The notes under the pieces were generated by a model, which ran no database searches, had not been told where the DNA came from, and worked only from the letters and a program-made list of their open reading frames with translations. From positions 930,001-994,000 of the forward strand of contig NZ_JAINZT010000002.1 in the NCBI RefSeq assembly GCF_020166515.1: 64,000 nt of DNA, read 5' to 3'. Shown here piece after piece: positions 35,603 through 45,086 of this stretch. The number at the start of each line of letters is the position of its first letter. Position 1 is the stretch's first letter. The DNA is from Robertkochia flava. Its GTDB lineage: Bacteria > Bacteroidota > Bacteroidia > Flavobacteriales > Flavobacteriaceae. The position numbers and the translations under genes are program-made.

Positions 35603-38600
35603 TTAAAAATCAATATTTACTCCTATAGAATAAGTCTTTGCCGGAGGGGCCGAGTAGAACTCGCGGCCTACGTTCAAAGCGTTGTTGGCGTTGAAGTCTG
35701 CAGTGGCCTCCGGATCCCATCCGTTATAATCGGTAAAGGTGAGCAGGTTTAAGCCTGTAAAATAGAGTCGCAGTCGGGAAACGCCGAATTGCTCCGTGAA
35801 ATTGGAGGGGATGGTGTACCCGAAGGAGATATTACGAAGTCTTATGAAATCTGCTTTTTGTAAATACCGTGTTGAATTCTGGGTTCCATTCGCACCAAAA
35901 AGTCGTGCCTGGGGTACATCAGTAACGTCTCCCGGTTGTTGCCAGCGATCGAGCTGGTCTCTTGACTGGTTGTCAAAGAAATCGGCGCTGGCCGACTGGA
36001 ACCTTCCTCCTGAATTAAAAATGGAAGCTCCCCATTGTCCCTGGAAGGTAAAGCCCAGATCAAAATTGTAGAAGTTCAGGGTGTTAGTGAACCCGGCGAT
36101 GATGTCCGGGAAAGCCGATCCTGCGATAATCCGGGAAGCCTCATTGAAGTCGTTGGTGGTGCTTCGGTCCAGGCTGCCATCAGGAAGTTCTGTGTTCAGG
36201 TAGAATAAGGCGTCTCCGTTATCGGGGTCTGCCCCGGCAAATTCCACCAGGTAAAAGTCTGCAATGGTTTCGCCTTCCCTGACGATATTGACTCCCGAAA
36301 CAATGTCGCCACCCGGGAGGTCTGTAACTTCATTGTTGTTGAATGCGATATTAAAACTGGAAGTCCACCGGAAATTGTCTTTGATGAAATTCTTGGTGTT
36401 CAGGACAAATTCGACCCCGGAATTGCGAATTTCGCCTACATTCCTGGTGATGCTAAGAAAGCCGGAGGTTGCCGGTAAGGGTTCGTCCAGAAGAAGGTCG
36501 TCGGTGGTCTTGTTGTAATAATCGATCTCCCCGGTGATCCGATTCCGGGCAAAACCAAAATCAAGTCCGATGTCCCATTGGGTGGTGGTCTCCCATTTCA
36601 GGGAGGGGTCCCCGATCTGGGTGGGTGTCAGGGCAGAGCGGTTGTTGTAGGAGGCGCCCCCAAATAAACTGCGGGAGGCGAAGTTCCCGATTCCGGCGTT
36701 TCCGGTAACACCCCAGCTGGCTCTCAATTTCAGCAGACTTAAGGTGTTGTTCTCCTTTAGGAAATCTTCTTCGGTGAGAATGTATCCTGCAGAAAATGCC
36801 GGGAACCATCCGTAACGTTCATCGGCACCGAATCTTGAGGATCCGTCATATCTAATGCTCGCCTTAAAGAGGAGCTTGTTCCATAGGGAGAAATTGGTTC
36901 TCGCGAAATAAGAAAGGAAATTGAAAGCAGTTCTGGAAGAGCCTCCGCCTACGATCTCTGATGCACTTTCTACGGTTTGAAGGTCGTCTGACGGGAATTC
37001 CTGTCCTTCCACAAATTGCAGGCGTCGGCGGTCGTCTTCGAAAGACATCCCTATGATAGCTTCCAGGTTTATGTCTTCAGCAATATCCTGGTTGTAGGTG
37101 AAGTAATTATTGAGGACGTATTTCTCGTTCTGAACGGCATTGGCGTCTGCAAAACCGTTAGTGGAGGCCGACTCGGTGAGGCTTCCAAAAAAACGCTCTT
37201 CCACCTGGCTGTTGAAATCGTATCCGAATTCAGTACGGAAGTTCAGGAATTCAGTCATGTTCCACTGTGCGTATACATTTGCGAGTACTCTCCATATATT
37301 AGATTGGTGGTCGGCATTGAATTCCTGAAAAAGAAAATTATAATATAAGGTGTTTGCGTTTGGTGTGATCCCGTCGTCTTCATACGGCCTGGTGAACGGG
37401 ATCTGCGCAATGGCCTGCAGCGGGGTGGCAAAAGCGTTATCATTGGATAATCGGTCGACCTTGGTTTTTGATATTCCGGTACCAAAACCCACCCGGAATT
37501 TTTCGGAGATGTTGTGATCGAGATTGGTCCTGAAGGAATAGCGTTCCAGGGTGTTGCCCCGGATAATGGCGTCTGTTTTATTGTATCCGGTGGAGATGAA
37601 AAAGGTAGTCTTTTCATCCCCTCCTGAGACATTGGCGGAAAAATCCTCCACCGAACCGTCAACCAGGGCCAGGTCCTGCCAGTCGGTGTCTACGGTGCCG
37701 TTGCGCCAAACGCTTTCTTCTGCAAAAATATTGAAGACATCAATTACGTAGGCTTCTTCCCCGGAGTTACGGCCTGCCTCAAGAAACAGGTCGACATATT
37801 CCCCGGTGTTGAGCCACTCCCTTTTATTGGTGGCCCGGCTGAAACCGTAGGAGGAGTTGATGCTTACCCGTGTTTTTCCTTCCTTACCTTTTTTGGTGGT
37901 TATGAGTACCACGCCATTGGTTCCCCGTGCCCCGTAAATGGCTGCAGAAGAGGCGTCCTTGAGGATTTGTATGGATTCAATGTCCTGTGGATTAATACCT
38001 ACCAATGGATTGATGGGGGAGTCGTTGATGTTTTCGTCGTTATTGATCATGGGTACCCCGTCAATCACATATAAAGGTTCCTGTGAAGAGGAGATGGTGG
38101 CAACACCCCTTACCCGGATCTTGATCCCGGATTCTGCCTTACCGTTAACCTGGTTGATCTGGACTCCGGCAGCTTTCCCGGCAAGGGTGCTTTGTACGCT
38201 GGGAGTGGGGATCTCTGCAATTTGTTCAGAGGAGATGGACGCGATATTATCGGTGACCTTTCTTTTAGTGGAGGTACCATAACCTACCACCACGACCTCT
38301 TCCAGGGATTGGGAATCCAGGTTAAGGGTAATGTTGAGTTCGGGCGGGGTTTGTTCAGTAATATTTACTTCTACTGTTCTCATTCCCACGAAAGAAAAGA
38401 CCAGTATGTCTCCTGCAGCGGCAGTAATGCTGTAGTTTCCGTCAAAATCCGTTTGCGTTCCGGTTGTTGTGCCCTTGACAAAGACACTGGCTCCCGGCAG
38501 GGGGAGTCCGTCACTGTCTGAAACCACCCCCGAAAAGGTATTTTGGGCAAACGATACATGAGTGATCAGCGCCAAGAAGAAGGCTAATAACCCGGAGTAA

Positions 38601-38611
38601 TTTGTTTTCAT
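35603..38611 (-). CDS. SusC/RagA family TonB-dependent outer-membrane transporter (right pair)
   Basis: The 1002-residue precursor has a signal peptide cut near residue 22 (ITHVSFAQN). A carboxypeptidase-regulatory-like domain follows (FSGVVSDSDGLPLPGAS), nearly identical in pattern to that of the left pair, and then the TonB-box region EEVVVVGYGT. The plug contains the classical SusC signature (SAAIYGARGTNGVVLITTKKG) and the barrel ends YSIGVNIDF. It works with the SusD encoded 12 nt downstream. About 550 nt without a convincing gene separate its start from rpsL. Arg codons sampled include CGG and AGG, which the left pair and ribosomal genes mostly avoid. Confidence 0.94.
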   Translation of the reverse strand: MKTNYSGLLAFFLALITHVSFAQNTFSGVVSDSDGLPLPGASVFVKGTTTGTQTDFDGNYSITAAAGDILVFSFVGMRTVEVNITEQTPPELNITLNLDSQSLEEVVVVGYGTSTKRKVTDNIASISSEQIAEIPTPSVQSTLAGKAAGVQINQVNGKAESGIKIRVRGVATISSSQEPLYVIDGVPMINNDENINDSPINPLVGINPQDIESIQILKDASSAAIYGARGTNGVVLITTKKGKEGKTRVSINSSYGFSRATNKREWLNTGEYVDLFLEAGRNSGEEAYVIDVFNIFAEESVWRNGTVDTDWQDLALVDGSVEDFSANVSGGDEKTTFFISTGYNKTDAIIRGNTLERYSFRTNLDHNISEKFRVGFGTGISKTKVDRLSNDNAFATPLQAIAQIPFTRPYEDDGITPNANTLYYNFLFQEFNADHQSNIWRVLANVYAQWNMTEFLNFRTEFGYDFNSQVEERFFGSLTESASTNGFADANAVQNEKYVLNNYFTYNQDIAEDINLEAIIGMSFEDDRRRLQFVEGQEFPSDDLQTVESASEIVGGGSSRTAFNFLSYFARTNFSLWNKLLFKASIRYDGSSRFGADERYGWFPAFSAGYILTEEDFLKENNTLSLLKLRASWGVTGNAGIGNFASRSLFGGASYNNRSALTPTQIGDPSLKWETTTQWDIGLDFGFARNRITGEIDYYNKTTDDLLLDEPLPATSGFLSITRNVGEIRNSGVEFVLNTKNFIKDNFRWTSSFNIAFNNNEVTDLPGGDIVSGVNIVREGETIADFYLVEFAGADPDNGDALFYLNTELPDGSLDRSTTNDFNEASRIIAGSAFPDIIAGFTNTLNFYNFDLGFTFQGQWGASIFNSGGRFQSASADFFDNQSRDQLDRWQQPGDVTDVPQARLFGANGTQNSTRYLQKADFIRLRNISFGYTIPSNFTEQFGVSRLRLYFTGLNLLTFTDYNGWDPEATADFNANNALNVGREFYSAPPAKTYSIGVNIDF

Positions 38612-39031
38612 AGGTTAAACATTAAAATTATTAATATCTATATATCAGTAAGTTATGAATAAAGACAATGTAGGGATGTTAACAGAGTTTTCTTAAATGC
38701 AGGAATAAGATGAAAGGCAACTTTTTATCGGTAAGCATTACATAAATAATTGATAATGAATGTATTATATAGCAATATTAAGAGAGGTGTTTTGTACTTT
38801 TGTGGAGTTTTTAAAATCCGACAGGTGGGAATTGTTCCAATATTCATCTCGCTGCTCAAAAGGCTGTATTTGTTTGCCTGATGGATCAGGGGTGGTTTTT
38901 TGGATTGATCCGGATGTTCAGCCGGGTAGTGAAAATGCAGGGTTGAAGCCGGGGTGGATTCTGTTTTTTCAGGAGTGTTTGGACAGGGTAGGAAATATTG
39001 AATAAGGATATTGAAAATTAATCAATTAAGG

Positions 39032-39062
39032 TTTGATTTATTGGATATTATTTCTACCTTTG
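39032..39062 (+). promoter_or_regulatory. Complete Bacteroidetes promoter (TTTG-N19-TACCTTTG) of the ribosomal supercluster
   Basis: TTTG at 39032-39035 is followed after exactly 19 nt by TACCTTTG at 39055-39062. Both match the Bacteroidetes -33/-7 consensus in sequence and spacing. Transcription should start near 39067-39070, about 95 nt before rpsL. It is the best promoter in the window. Confidence 0.8.
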
Positions 39063-39067
39063 CCACC

Positions 39068-39130
39068 CTCAAAATGGCATGTACTTCGCATTCAGGAAGT
39101 TCAATGTCCCAGCCAGACGTGGGTTTTGAG
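39068..39130 (+). promoter_or_regulatory. Foldable 5' leader of rpsL, candidate ribosomal-protein regulatory RNA
   Basis: The expected first bases of the transcript can fold. CTCAAAA (39068-39074) pairs with TTTTGAG (39124-39130), TGGC (39075-39078) with GCCA (39112-39115), and ACTTC (39083-39087) with GAAGT (39096-39100), giving a stacked hairpin with an internal loop. An 8-nt strand (39116-39123) stays free. A leader that S12 or S7 binds to regulate the str operon would look like this; that role is inferred. Confidence 0.4.
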
Positions 39131-39162
39131 TGAATAATATAATGTTTATCGTAAAGTAAATT

Positions 39163-39537
39163 ATGCCAACAATTTCACAATTAGTACGAAAAGGAAGAGC
39201 CAAGATTACTAAGAAGAGTAAATCGGCTGCTTTGGATTCGTGTCCTCAGAGAAGAGGGGTTTGTACGCGTGTTTACACCACTACACCTAAGAAGCCGAAC
39301 TCGGCTATGCGTAAAGTAGCAAGGGTACGTCTTACCAATGGTAAAGAGGTGAACGCTTACATCCCAGGAGAGGGTCACAATTTGCAAGAGCACTCGATAG
39401 TATTAGTAAGAGGCGGAAGGGTAAAAGACTTACCGGGAGTTAGGTATCACATCGTTCGTGGTGCACTGGATACCGCTGGTGTTCAGGGTAGAACGCAACG
39501 AAGATCTAAGTACGGAGCAAAGCGCCCTAAAAAGTAA
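39163..39537 (+). CDS. rpsL: 30S ribosomal protein S12
   Basis: The 124-residue S12 is part of the decoding centre. The conserved [22 protein letters not shown] segment (Lys43) and the [12 protein letters not shown] loop (Lys88 region) carry the residues changed in streptomycin-resistant mutants of other bacteria; here both look wild type. It is the first gene of the cluster, about 100 nt after the promoter, and is followed by rpsG after 22 nt. No Shine-Dalgarno site is evident. Confidence 0.98.
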   Translation: MPTISQLVRKGRAKITKKSKSAALDSCPQRRGVCTRVYTTTPKKPNSAMRKVARVRLTNGKEVNAYIPGEGHNLQEHSIVLVRGGRVKDLPGVRYHIVRGALDTAGVQGRTQRRSKYGAKRPKK

Positions 39538-39559
39538 TTAAAACTTTTAAAAAGAAGAC

Positions 39560-40036
39560 ATGAGAAAAAGACAGGCTAAAAAAAGACCTCTTTTGCCGGA
39601 TCCAAGGTTTAACGATCAGCTGGTAACGCGTTTCGTTAACATGATGATGTGGGATGGTAAAAAGTCTATTGCATTCAAAGTATTCTATGATGCTATTGAT
39701 ATCGTAGAAGAGAAGAAGCAAGATGAGGAGAAGACCGCACTGGAGCTTTGGAAAGATGCACTATCAAATGTGATGCCGCACGTAGAGGTTAGAAGCCGAC
39801 GTGTTGGGGGAGCTACCTTTCAGATCCCTATGCAGATCAGACCAGACAGAAAAGTATCTATGGCCATGAAGTGGTTGATCGGATATGCGCGTAAGCGTAA
39901 TGAGAAGTCAATGGCGCTTCGCTTGGCAAATGAGATCCTGGCGGCTGCCAAGGAGGAAGGTGCTGCTGTGAAGAAGCGAGTTGATACTCATAAGATGGCA
40001 GAAGCTAATAAAGCGTTCTCTCACTTTAGATTTTAA
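39560..40036 (+). CDS. rpsG: 30S ribosomal protein S7
   Basis: The 158-residue S7 has normal length for Bacteroidetes and starts [17 protein letters not shown]. It binds the 3' major domain of 16S rRNA, starts assembly of the 30S head, and lies near the exit-site tRNA; the beta hairpin [15 protein letters not shown] is present. In Escherichia coli S7 represses its own operon. It sits between rpsL and fusA in the usual str order. Confidence 0.97.
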   Translation: MRKRQAKKRPLLPDPRFNDQLVTRFVNMMMWDGKKSIAFKVFYDAIDIVEEKKQDEEKTALELWKDALSNVMPHVEVRSRRVGGATFQIPMQIRPDRKVSMAMKWLIGYARKRNEKSMALRLANEILAAAKEEGAAVKKRVDTHKMAEANKAFSHFRF

Positions 40037-40057
40037 CCGAAAAAGCGACATTAAAAA

Positions 40058-42187
40058 ATGGCACAAAGAGATTTAAAATATACAAGAAATATCGGTATTG
40101 CTGCGCACATTGATGCTGGAAAAACCACCACCACTGAGCGTATTCTTTTCTATACCGGTATGAGTCACAAAATCGGGGAGGTGCACGATGGTGCAGCTAC
40201 GATGGACTGGATGGAGCAAGAGCAGGAGCGTGGGATTACCATTACCTCTGCGGCTACTACCTGTACCTGGAAGTTCCCGATGGAGAAAGGACAGCCGCTT
40301 CCGGATGCAAAGGATTACAACTTTAACATCATCGATACTCCCGGTCACGTTGACTTTACCGTAGAGGTAAACCGTTCCCTGAGAGTACTTGATGGTCTTG
40401 TATTCCTTTTTTCTGCAGTAGATGGGGTTGAGCCACAATCTGAGACCAACTGGAGACTTGCTGATAACTACAGCGTGCCTCGTATTGGTTTTGTAAATAA
40501 AATGGACCGTCAGGGGTCGAACTTCCTTAACGTGTGTAAGCAGGTTAAAGAGATGCTTGGTACCAAGGCCGTGCCGCTTGTACTTCCTATCGGGGATGAG
40601 GCCGACTTTAAAGGTATCGTTGACCTGGTGAAGAACCGAGCCATCGTATGGCACGAGGAGAACTACGGTTCTACTTTTGACGAGGTGGATATTCCTGAGG
40701 ATATGCAGGAAGAAGTGGATATGTACCGTGCGCAACTTATCGAGGCAGTAGCCGAATACGATGAGGAGCTTATGGAGAAGTTCTTTGAAGATGAGAACTC
40801 TATTACAGAAGATGAGATCCATGCTGCGGTTCGCGCTGCGGTAACCGATCTTAGCTTTGTTCCTATGGTGTGTGGATCTTCTTTCAAGAACAAAGGAGTT
40901 CAGTTCCTTCTGGACTGTGTGTGTCGTTACCTTCCTTCTCCTGTAGATAAGGAGGCGATCATCGGAACAGATCCTGACACCGGAGAAGAGATCTCTCGTA
41001 AGCCGGATGTTTCTGCTCCTTTTGCAGCGCTTGCATTTAAGATTGCCACTGACCCCTTCGTAGGTCGTCTGGCGTTCTTCCGTGCTTATTCAGGTAGACT
41101 GGATGCCGGATCTTACGTATTGAACAATCGTTCAGGTAAGAAAGAGCGTATTTCAAGAATTTATCAGATGCACTCGAACAAGCAGAATTCCATCGACTTC
41201 ATCGAAGCCGGAGATATCGGAGCTGCTGTTGGATTTAAAGATATTAAGACCGGGGATTCCCTGAGTGATGAGAAGCACCCGATTGTACTGGAAAGTATGG
41301 ACTTCCCTGATCCGGTAATCGGTATCGCCGTAGAGCCTAAAACCAAAGCTGATGTAGATAAGCTGGGAATGGCACTTGCTAAACTTGCTGAGGAGGATCC
41401 AACCTTCCAGGTAAAGACTGACGAGGCTTCCGGGCAAACTATTATCTCAGGAATGGGAGAGCTTCACCTTGATATTATTTGCGACCGTCTTAAGCGTGAG
41501 TTTAAGGTAGACGTGAATCAGGGACAACCACAGGTTGAGTACAAGGAGGCTATTACCGGTACTGCAGATCACAGGGAGGTTTATAAGAAGCAAACCGGTG
41601 GTCGTGGTAAGTTCGCGGATATCGTGTTTACCATGGAGCCTGCTGAAGAAGGTAAGGCCGGACTGGAGTTTGTGAACGAGATCAAAGGAGGTAACATTCC
41701 TAAGGAATTTGTTCCTTCTGTAGAGAAAGGATTCAAAGAGGCAATGAAGAATGGTCCTCTGGCCGGATTCGAAATGGATGCGATGAAGATCGTTCTGAAG
41801 GACGGATCTTTCCACCCTGTGGATTCCGATCAGCTGTCGTTCGAGCTTGCTGCCAAACTTGGTTACAAGGAGGCTGCCAAGAAAGCGAGAGCCATCATTA
41901 TGGAGCCTATCATGAAACTGGAGGTGCTTACTCCGGAAGAGAACATGGGAGATATTGTTGGAGACCTTAACCGTCGTCGCGGTCAGGTGAACAACATGAG
42001 TGACCGTGCCGGAGCTAAAGTGATCAAGGCTGAGGTGCCACTTTCAGAGATGTTTGGATATGTAACCTCCCTGAGAACCCTTTCTTCAGGTAGAGCTACT
42101 TCAACAATGGAATTCTCTCACTATGCGGAAACTCCTTCGAATATTGCCGAAGAAGTGATCAAAGCAGCTAAAGGAGTTAAAGCTTAA
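40058..42187 (+). CDS. fusA: Translation elongation factor G
   Basis: The 709-residue GTPase moves tRNAs and mRNA after peptide-bond formation. G1 [15 protein letters not shown]3 DTPGHVDF and G4 NKMD are intact. Domains II to V follow, with the [28 protein letters not shown] segment typical of domain V. It is the canonical translocase form, with a 20-residue insertion (about 70-85, [14 protein letters not shown]) before G3, as in many Bacteroidetes. The tuf gene that often follows fusA is absent; rpsJ follows directly after 11 nt. Confidence 0.98.
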   Translation: MAQRDLKYTRNIGIAAHIDAGKTTTTERILFYTGMSHKIGEVHDGAATMDWMEQEQERGITITSAATTCTWKFPMEKGQPLPDAKDYNFNIIDTPGHVDFTVEVNRSLRVLDGLVFLFSAVDGVEPQSETNWRLADNYSVPRIGFVNKMDRQGSNFLNVCKQVKEMLGTKAVPLVLPIGDEADFKGIVDLVKNRAIVWHEENYGSTFDEVDIPEDMQEEVDMYRAQLIEAVAEYDEELMEKFFEDENSITEDEIHAAVRAAVTDLSFVPMVCGSSFKNKGVQFLLDCVCRYLPSPVDKEAIIGTDPDTGEEISRKPDVSAPFAALAFKIATDPFVGRLAFFRAYSGRLDAGSYVLNNRSGKKERISRIYQMHSNKQNSIDFIEAGDIGAAVGFKDIKTGDSLSDEKHPIVLESMDFPDPVIGIAVEPKTKADVDKLGMALAKLAEEDPTFQVKTDEASGQTIISGMGELHLDIICDRLKREFKVDVNQGQPQVEYKEAITGTADHREVYKKQTGGRGKFADIVFTMEPAEEGKAGLEFVNEIKGGNIPKEFVPSVEKGFKEAMKNGPLAGFEMDAMKIVLKDGSFHPVDSDQLSFELAAKLGYKEAAKKARAIIMEPIMKLEVLTPEENMGDIVGDLNRRRGQVNNMSDRAGAKVIKAEVPLSEMFGYVTSLRTLSSGRATSTMEFSHYAETPSNIAEEVIKAAKGVKA

Positions 42188-42198
42188 ATCTTAAGAAA

Positions 42199-42504
42199 AT
42201 GAGTCAGAAAATCAGAATAAAGTTAAAGTCGTACGATCACAACCTGGTAGACAAGTCTGCTGAGAAGATCGTGAAAACGGTAAAAACTACCGGGGCTGTG
42301 GTAACCGGGCCTATCCCGTTACCAACGCACAAAAAGATCTTCACTGTACTGCGTTCTCCTCACGTGAACAAAAAGTCGAGAGAGCAGTTTCAGCTGAGTT
42401 CTTACAAAAGACTTCTCGATATCTACAGCTCGTCTTCCAAGACCATTGATGCGCTGATGAAGCTGGAGCTTCCAAGCGGAGTTGAGGTAGAGATCAAAGT
42501 GTAA
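42199..42504 (+). CDS. rpsJ: 30S ribosomal protein S10
   Basis: S10 of 101 residues begins [21 protein letters not shown] and contains the conserved loop [19 protein letters not shown] that inserts into the 30S head. It also takes part in transcription antitermination (NusE) with NusB. It belongs to the str transcript here, 11 nt after fusA, and is separated from rplC by 189 nt that contain a terminator-like hairpin. Confidence 0.97.
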   Translation: MSQKIRIKLKSYDHNLVDKSAEKIVKTVKTTGAVVTGPIPLPTHKKIFTVLRSPHVNKKSREQFQLSSYKRLLDIYSSSSKTIDALMKLELPSGVEVEIKV

Positions 42505-42507
42505 GGT

Positions 42508-42549
42508 CTCGGGTGCATCACCGGAAGGGATTGCACGACATGTCCTGAG
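42508..42549 (+). promoter_or_regulatory. Foldable element in the rpsJ-rplC spacer
   Basis: Starting 4 nt after the rpsJ stop, CTCGGG (42508-42513) pairs with CCTGAG (42544-42549, one G-U pair) and TGCA (42514-42517) with TGCA (42532-42535). This gives a long hairpin with a 7-8-nt bulge on the 3' side. It precedes a terminator-like hairpin and may be the sensor half of an attenuator for rplC and later genes. Confidence 0.35.
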
Positions 42550-42580
42550 CGTTTCGCGAGGGAAAAACGGAAAAAATACA

Positions 42581-42616
42581 TTCAGGGTTGAAAGTATTTT
42601 TGACCCTGAAGTTTTT
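42581..42616 (+). terminator. Terminator-like hairpin between rpsJ and rplC (possible attenuator)
   Basis: TTCAGGGT (42581-42588) and ACCCTGAA (42603-42610) form an 8-bp stem with a 14-nt loop followed by GTTTTTT. No exact TAnnTTTG promoter box is visible between it and rplC, so it may be a partial terminator or regulated attenuator rather than an absolute end. Confidence 0.55.
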
Positions 42617-42693
42617 TGAATAGTTAGTAAATATTGTTAACAACGGCCAGTAACCGAAATAGGAGGGTTGCGGGTCATTAAATTAAATTTAGA

Positions 42694-43311
42694 ATGTCTG
42701 GGTTAATTGGAAAAAAAATTGGTATGACCAGTCTGTTCGATGAGAACGGGAAGAACATTCCCTGTACTGTTATTGAGGCTGGACCATGCGTAGTTACCCA
42801 AGTCAGAACCAAAGAGGTTGACGGGTATGAGGCTCTTCAGCTTGGTTTCGATGACAAAGCAGAAAGACATGCTAACAAGGCTGAATCAGGTCACGCTAAG
42901 AAAGCAGGTACTGCTCCTAAGAAGAAAGTTATCGAATTCCAGGATTTTGAAGGTGAGTACAAATTAGGCGATACTGTCACAGTAGAGCAATTTGCAGCTG
43001 GAGAATTTGTTGATGTAAGCGGTACATCTAAAGGTAAAGGATTCCAGGGTGTTGTAAAAAGACACGGCTTTGGAGGAGTTGGGCAGGCCACTCACGGTCA
43101 GCACAACCGTCTTAGAGCTCCGGGATCTATCGGTGCAGCATCGTATCCGGCACGTGTATTTAAAGGTATGCGTATGGCTGGGCAAATGGGTGCAGAAAGA
43201 GTAACAGTACAAAACCTAAAAGTATTGAAAGTGGTTCCTGAGAAAAACCTTCTTGTAGTTAAGGGGTGTGTTCCAGGTCACAAGAATGCTTATGTAATCA
43301 TTCAGAAGTAA
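42694..43311 (+). CDS. rplC: 50S ribosomal protein L3
   Basis: The 205-residue L3 reaches the peptidyl transferase centre; its loop [42 protein letters not shown] is complete. It opens [19 protein letters not shown]. Its TAA stop shares one base with the rplD ATG (TAATG), indicating coupled translation. It leads the S10 part of the cluster after a 189-nt spacer. Confidence 0.97.
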   Translation: MSGLIGKKIGMTSLFDENGKNIPCTVIEAGPCVVTQVRTKEVDGYEALQLGFDDKAERHANKAESGHAKKAGTAPKKKVIEFQDFEGEYKLGDTVTVEQFAAGEFVDVSGTSKGKGFQGVVKRHGFGGVGQATHGQHNRLRAPGSIGAASYPARVFKGMRMAGQMGAERVTVQNLKVLKVVPEKNLLVVKGCVPGHKNAYVIIQK

Positions 43312-43940
43312 TGGAAGTAGCAGTATTAGATAAAAACGGAAAAGAAACTGGAAGAAAGGTTAGCCTTTCGGAATCAGTTTTCGGGATAGAGCCAAGTAAT
43401 CACGCTGTGTACTTAGACGTAAAACAGTACCTGGCCAATCAGCGTCAGGGAACGCACAAGTCTAAGGAGCGTGGTGAGATCACAGGGAGTACCCGTAAGA
43501 TCAAGAAGCAGAAAGGTACCGGTACCGCCCGTGCCGGAAGCATCAAGTCGCCGATCTTCAAAGGTGGGGGTAGAATTTTTGGTCCGAGACCAAAAGATTA
43601 TACGCAGAAACTTACCAAAGGATTGAAGAAACTGGCCCGAAGATCTGCACTTTCTGCCAAGGCAAAAGAGAACCAGATCCTGGTTGTGGAAGATTTCAAT
43701 TTCGAGACTCCGAAAACCAAGGAATTCGCTTCTGTACTGAAAGCCTTAGGGTTAGAAGACAAAAAGTCATTGATCGTCTTGGGTGATGCAAATAAAAATG
43801 TATATTTGTCGTCGCGCAATTTAAAGGCCTCAGAAGTCGTAACTCCTTCAGAATTAAACACTTACAAGATTGTTAACGCAAGTAACGTCGTGTTTTTCGA
43901 AGGGTCGCTGGAAGGTATTGTGTCGAATTTAAGTAAATAA
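43311..43940 (+). CDS. rplD: 50S ribosomal protein L4
   Basis: The start at 43311 ([15 protein letters not shown]) is chosen because it gives the normal 209-residue L4 and a TAATG junction with rplC; an upstream ATG would overlap rplC by 46 nt. The extended tunnel loop ([20 protein letters not shown]) is present. L4 is the autogenous repressor of the S10 operon in Escherichia coli, which matters for the hairpins upstream of rplC. It shares one base with rplW. Confidence 0.97.
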   Translation: MEVAVLDKNGKETGRKVSLSESVFGIEPSNHAVYLDVKQYLANQRQGTHKSKERGEITGSTRKIKKQKGTGTARAGSIKSPIFKGGGRIFGPRPKDYTQKLTKGLKKLARRSALSAKAKENQILVVEDFNFETPKTKEFASVLKALGLEDKKSLIVLGDANKNVYLSSRNLKASEVVTPSELNTYKIVNASNVVFFEGSLEGIVSNLSK

Positions 43941-44239
43941 TGAAACCCATGAGTGTGTTAATTAAGCCTATTATTACGGAAAAAGCAACCGCGGATAGTG
44001 AGTTGAATAATCGTTATGGTTTCCTGGTTGATCCCAGAGCAAACAAGATCGAGATCAAAAATGCGGTTGAGGCTGCCTATGGTGTTTCTGTGGAAAAAGT
44101 TCGCACAATGAACTACGGGCCAAAGCGCAGTACGCGTTATACCAAGAGCGGAATCCAAAACGGAAAAACCAACGCTTTCAAAAAAGCGATCGTTCAGGTA
44201 GCTGAAGGAGATATTATTGATTTTTATAGTAATATTTAA
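43940..44239 (+). CDS. rplW: 50S ribosomal protein L23
   Basis: L23 of 99 residues lies at the tunnel exit, where trigger factor and the signal recognition particle dock. [16 protein letters not shown] and [12 protein letters not shown] are typical. The ATG at 43940 overlaps the rplD stop; a second in-frame ATG at 43949 ([12 protein letters not shown]) would give the more usual N-terminus, three residues shorter. Confidence 0.96.
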   Translation: MKPMSVLIKPIITEKATADSELNNRYGFLVDPRANKIEIKNAVEAAYGVSVEKVRTMNYGPKRSTRYTKSGIQNGKTNAFKKAIVQVAEGDIIDFYSNI

Positions 44240-44250
44240 GAAGAGACGGA

Positions 44251-45075
44251 ATGTCAGTTAGAAAATTAAAACCAGTTACTCCTGCACAGCGATTTAGAGT
44301 AGTGAACGGATTTGACGCGATCACTACTGATAAGCCGGAGAAGAGCTTGCTCGCTCCGTTAAAAAAGTCGGGAGGTAGAAACAGTCAAGGAAAAATGACC
44401 ATGCGCTATTTGGGTGGTGGTCATAAAAGAAAGTATCGTGTTATCGATTTCAAAAGAGCTAAGACCGGTGTTGAGGCTACTGTGGAATCGATTCAGTACG
44501 ATCCGAACAGAACTGCGTTTATTGCATTGATCGTTTACAAAGACGGAGAGAAGAGCTATATCATTGCTCAGAACGGACTCCAGGTAGGTCAGACCGTTGT
44601 GTCTGGTTCCGGAGTGGCTCCTGAGATCGGGAATGCAATGCCTTTAAGCGAAGTGCCGCTGGGTACTATTATTTCTTGTATAGAACTGCGTCCTGGACAG
44701 GGTGCGGTTATGGCGCGTTCGGCCGGAGCTTTTGCTCAGCTGATGGCCCGTGAAGGGAAATACGCGACCATTAAACTTCCATCTGGAGAGACCCGTATGG
44801 TATTGGCCGGTTGTTTGGCAACCATCGGGGCGGTGTCGAACTCAGACCACCAGTTGATCGTTTCAGGTAAGGCAGGTAGAAAACGCTGGTTGGGTAGAAG
44901 ACCTAGAACAAGACCAGTAGTTATGAACCCTGTGGATCACCCAATGGGTGGTGGTGAAGGAAGAGCTTCCGGAGGTCACCCAAGATCCAGAAAAGGTTTA
45001 CCTGCTAAAGGATTTAGAACACGTTCTAAGACCAAAGCGAGTAATAAGTACATTGTAGAACGTAGAAAGAAATAA
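44251..45075 (+). CDS. rplB: 50S ribosomal protein L2
   Basis: The 274-residue L2 binds 23S rRNA at the subunit interface. The C-terminal segment [23 protein letters not shown] contains the His considered important for peptidyl transferase activity. The central OB-fold and SH3-like domains are intact ([23 protein letters not shown]). It follows rplW by 11 nt. Confidence 0.98.
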   Translation: MSVRKLKPVTPAQRFRVVNGFDAITTDKPEKSLLAPLKKSGGRNSQGKMTMRYLGGGHKRKYRVIDFKRAKTGVEATVESIQYDPNRTAFIALIVYKDGEKSYIIAQNGLQVGQTVVSGSGVAPEIGNAMPLSEVPLGTIISCIELRPGQGAVMARSAGAFAQLMAREGKYATIKLPSGETRMVLAGCLATIGAVSNSDHQLIVSGKAGRKRWLGRRPRTRPVVMNPVDHPMGGGEGRASGGHPRSRKGLPAKGFRTRSKTKASNKYIVERRKK

Positions 45076-45086
45076 AGTATTAGCAA

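Larger units (their letters stand above)
38612..39162. other. Intergenic region between right susC and rpsL
   Basis: This 551-nt stretch separates the divergent susC and rpsL genes. It is AT-rich near susC. It contains a plus-strand octamer TACTTTTG at 38795-38802 and an open frame at 38760-39005 (81 codons) that I do not recognise and do not call a gene. The rpsL promoter and a foldable leader follow at 39032-39130. I see no repeat, RNA gene or mobile element. Confidence 0.6.

Noticed and set aside
28144-38611. The two SusCD units as a classical polysaccharide utilisation locus
   Set aside because: No carbohydrate-active enzyme or dedicated regulator is present on either side.
38760-39005. 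81-codon open frame as a protein-coding gene
   Set aside because: No recognisable domain, no signal peptide, no ribosome site, and its codon choice looks unselected; reported only as a finding.
40073-40822. 249-codon minus-strand frame inside fusA
   Set aside because: It is antisense to the conserved N-terminal GTPase domain; its length is a by-product of the strong codon bias of fusA.
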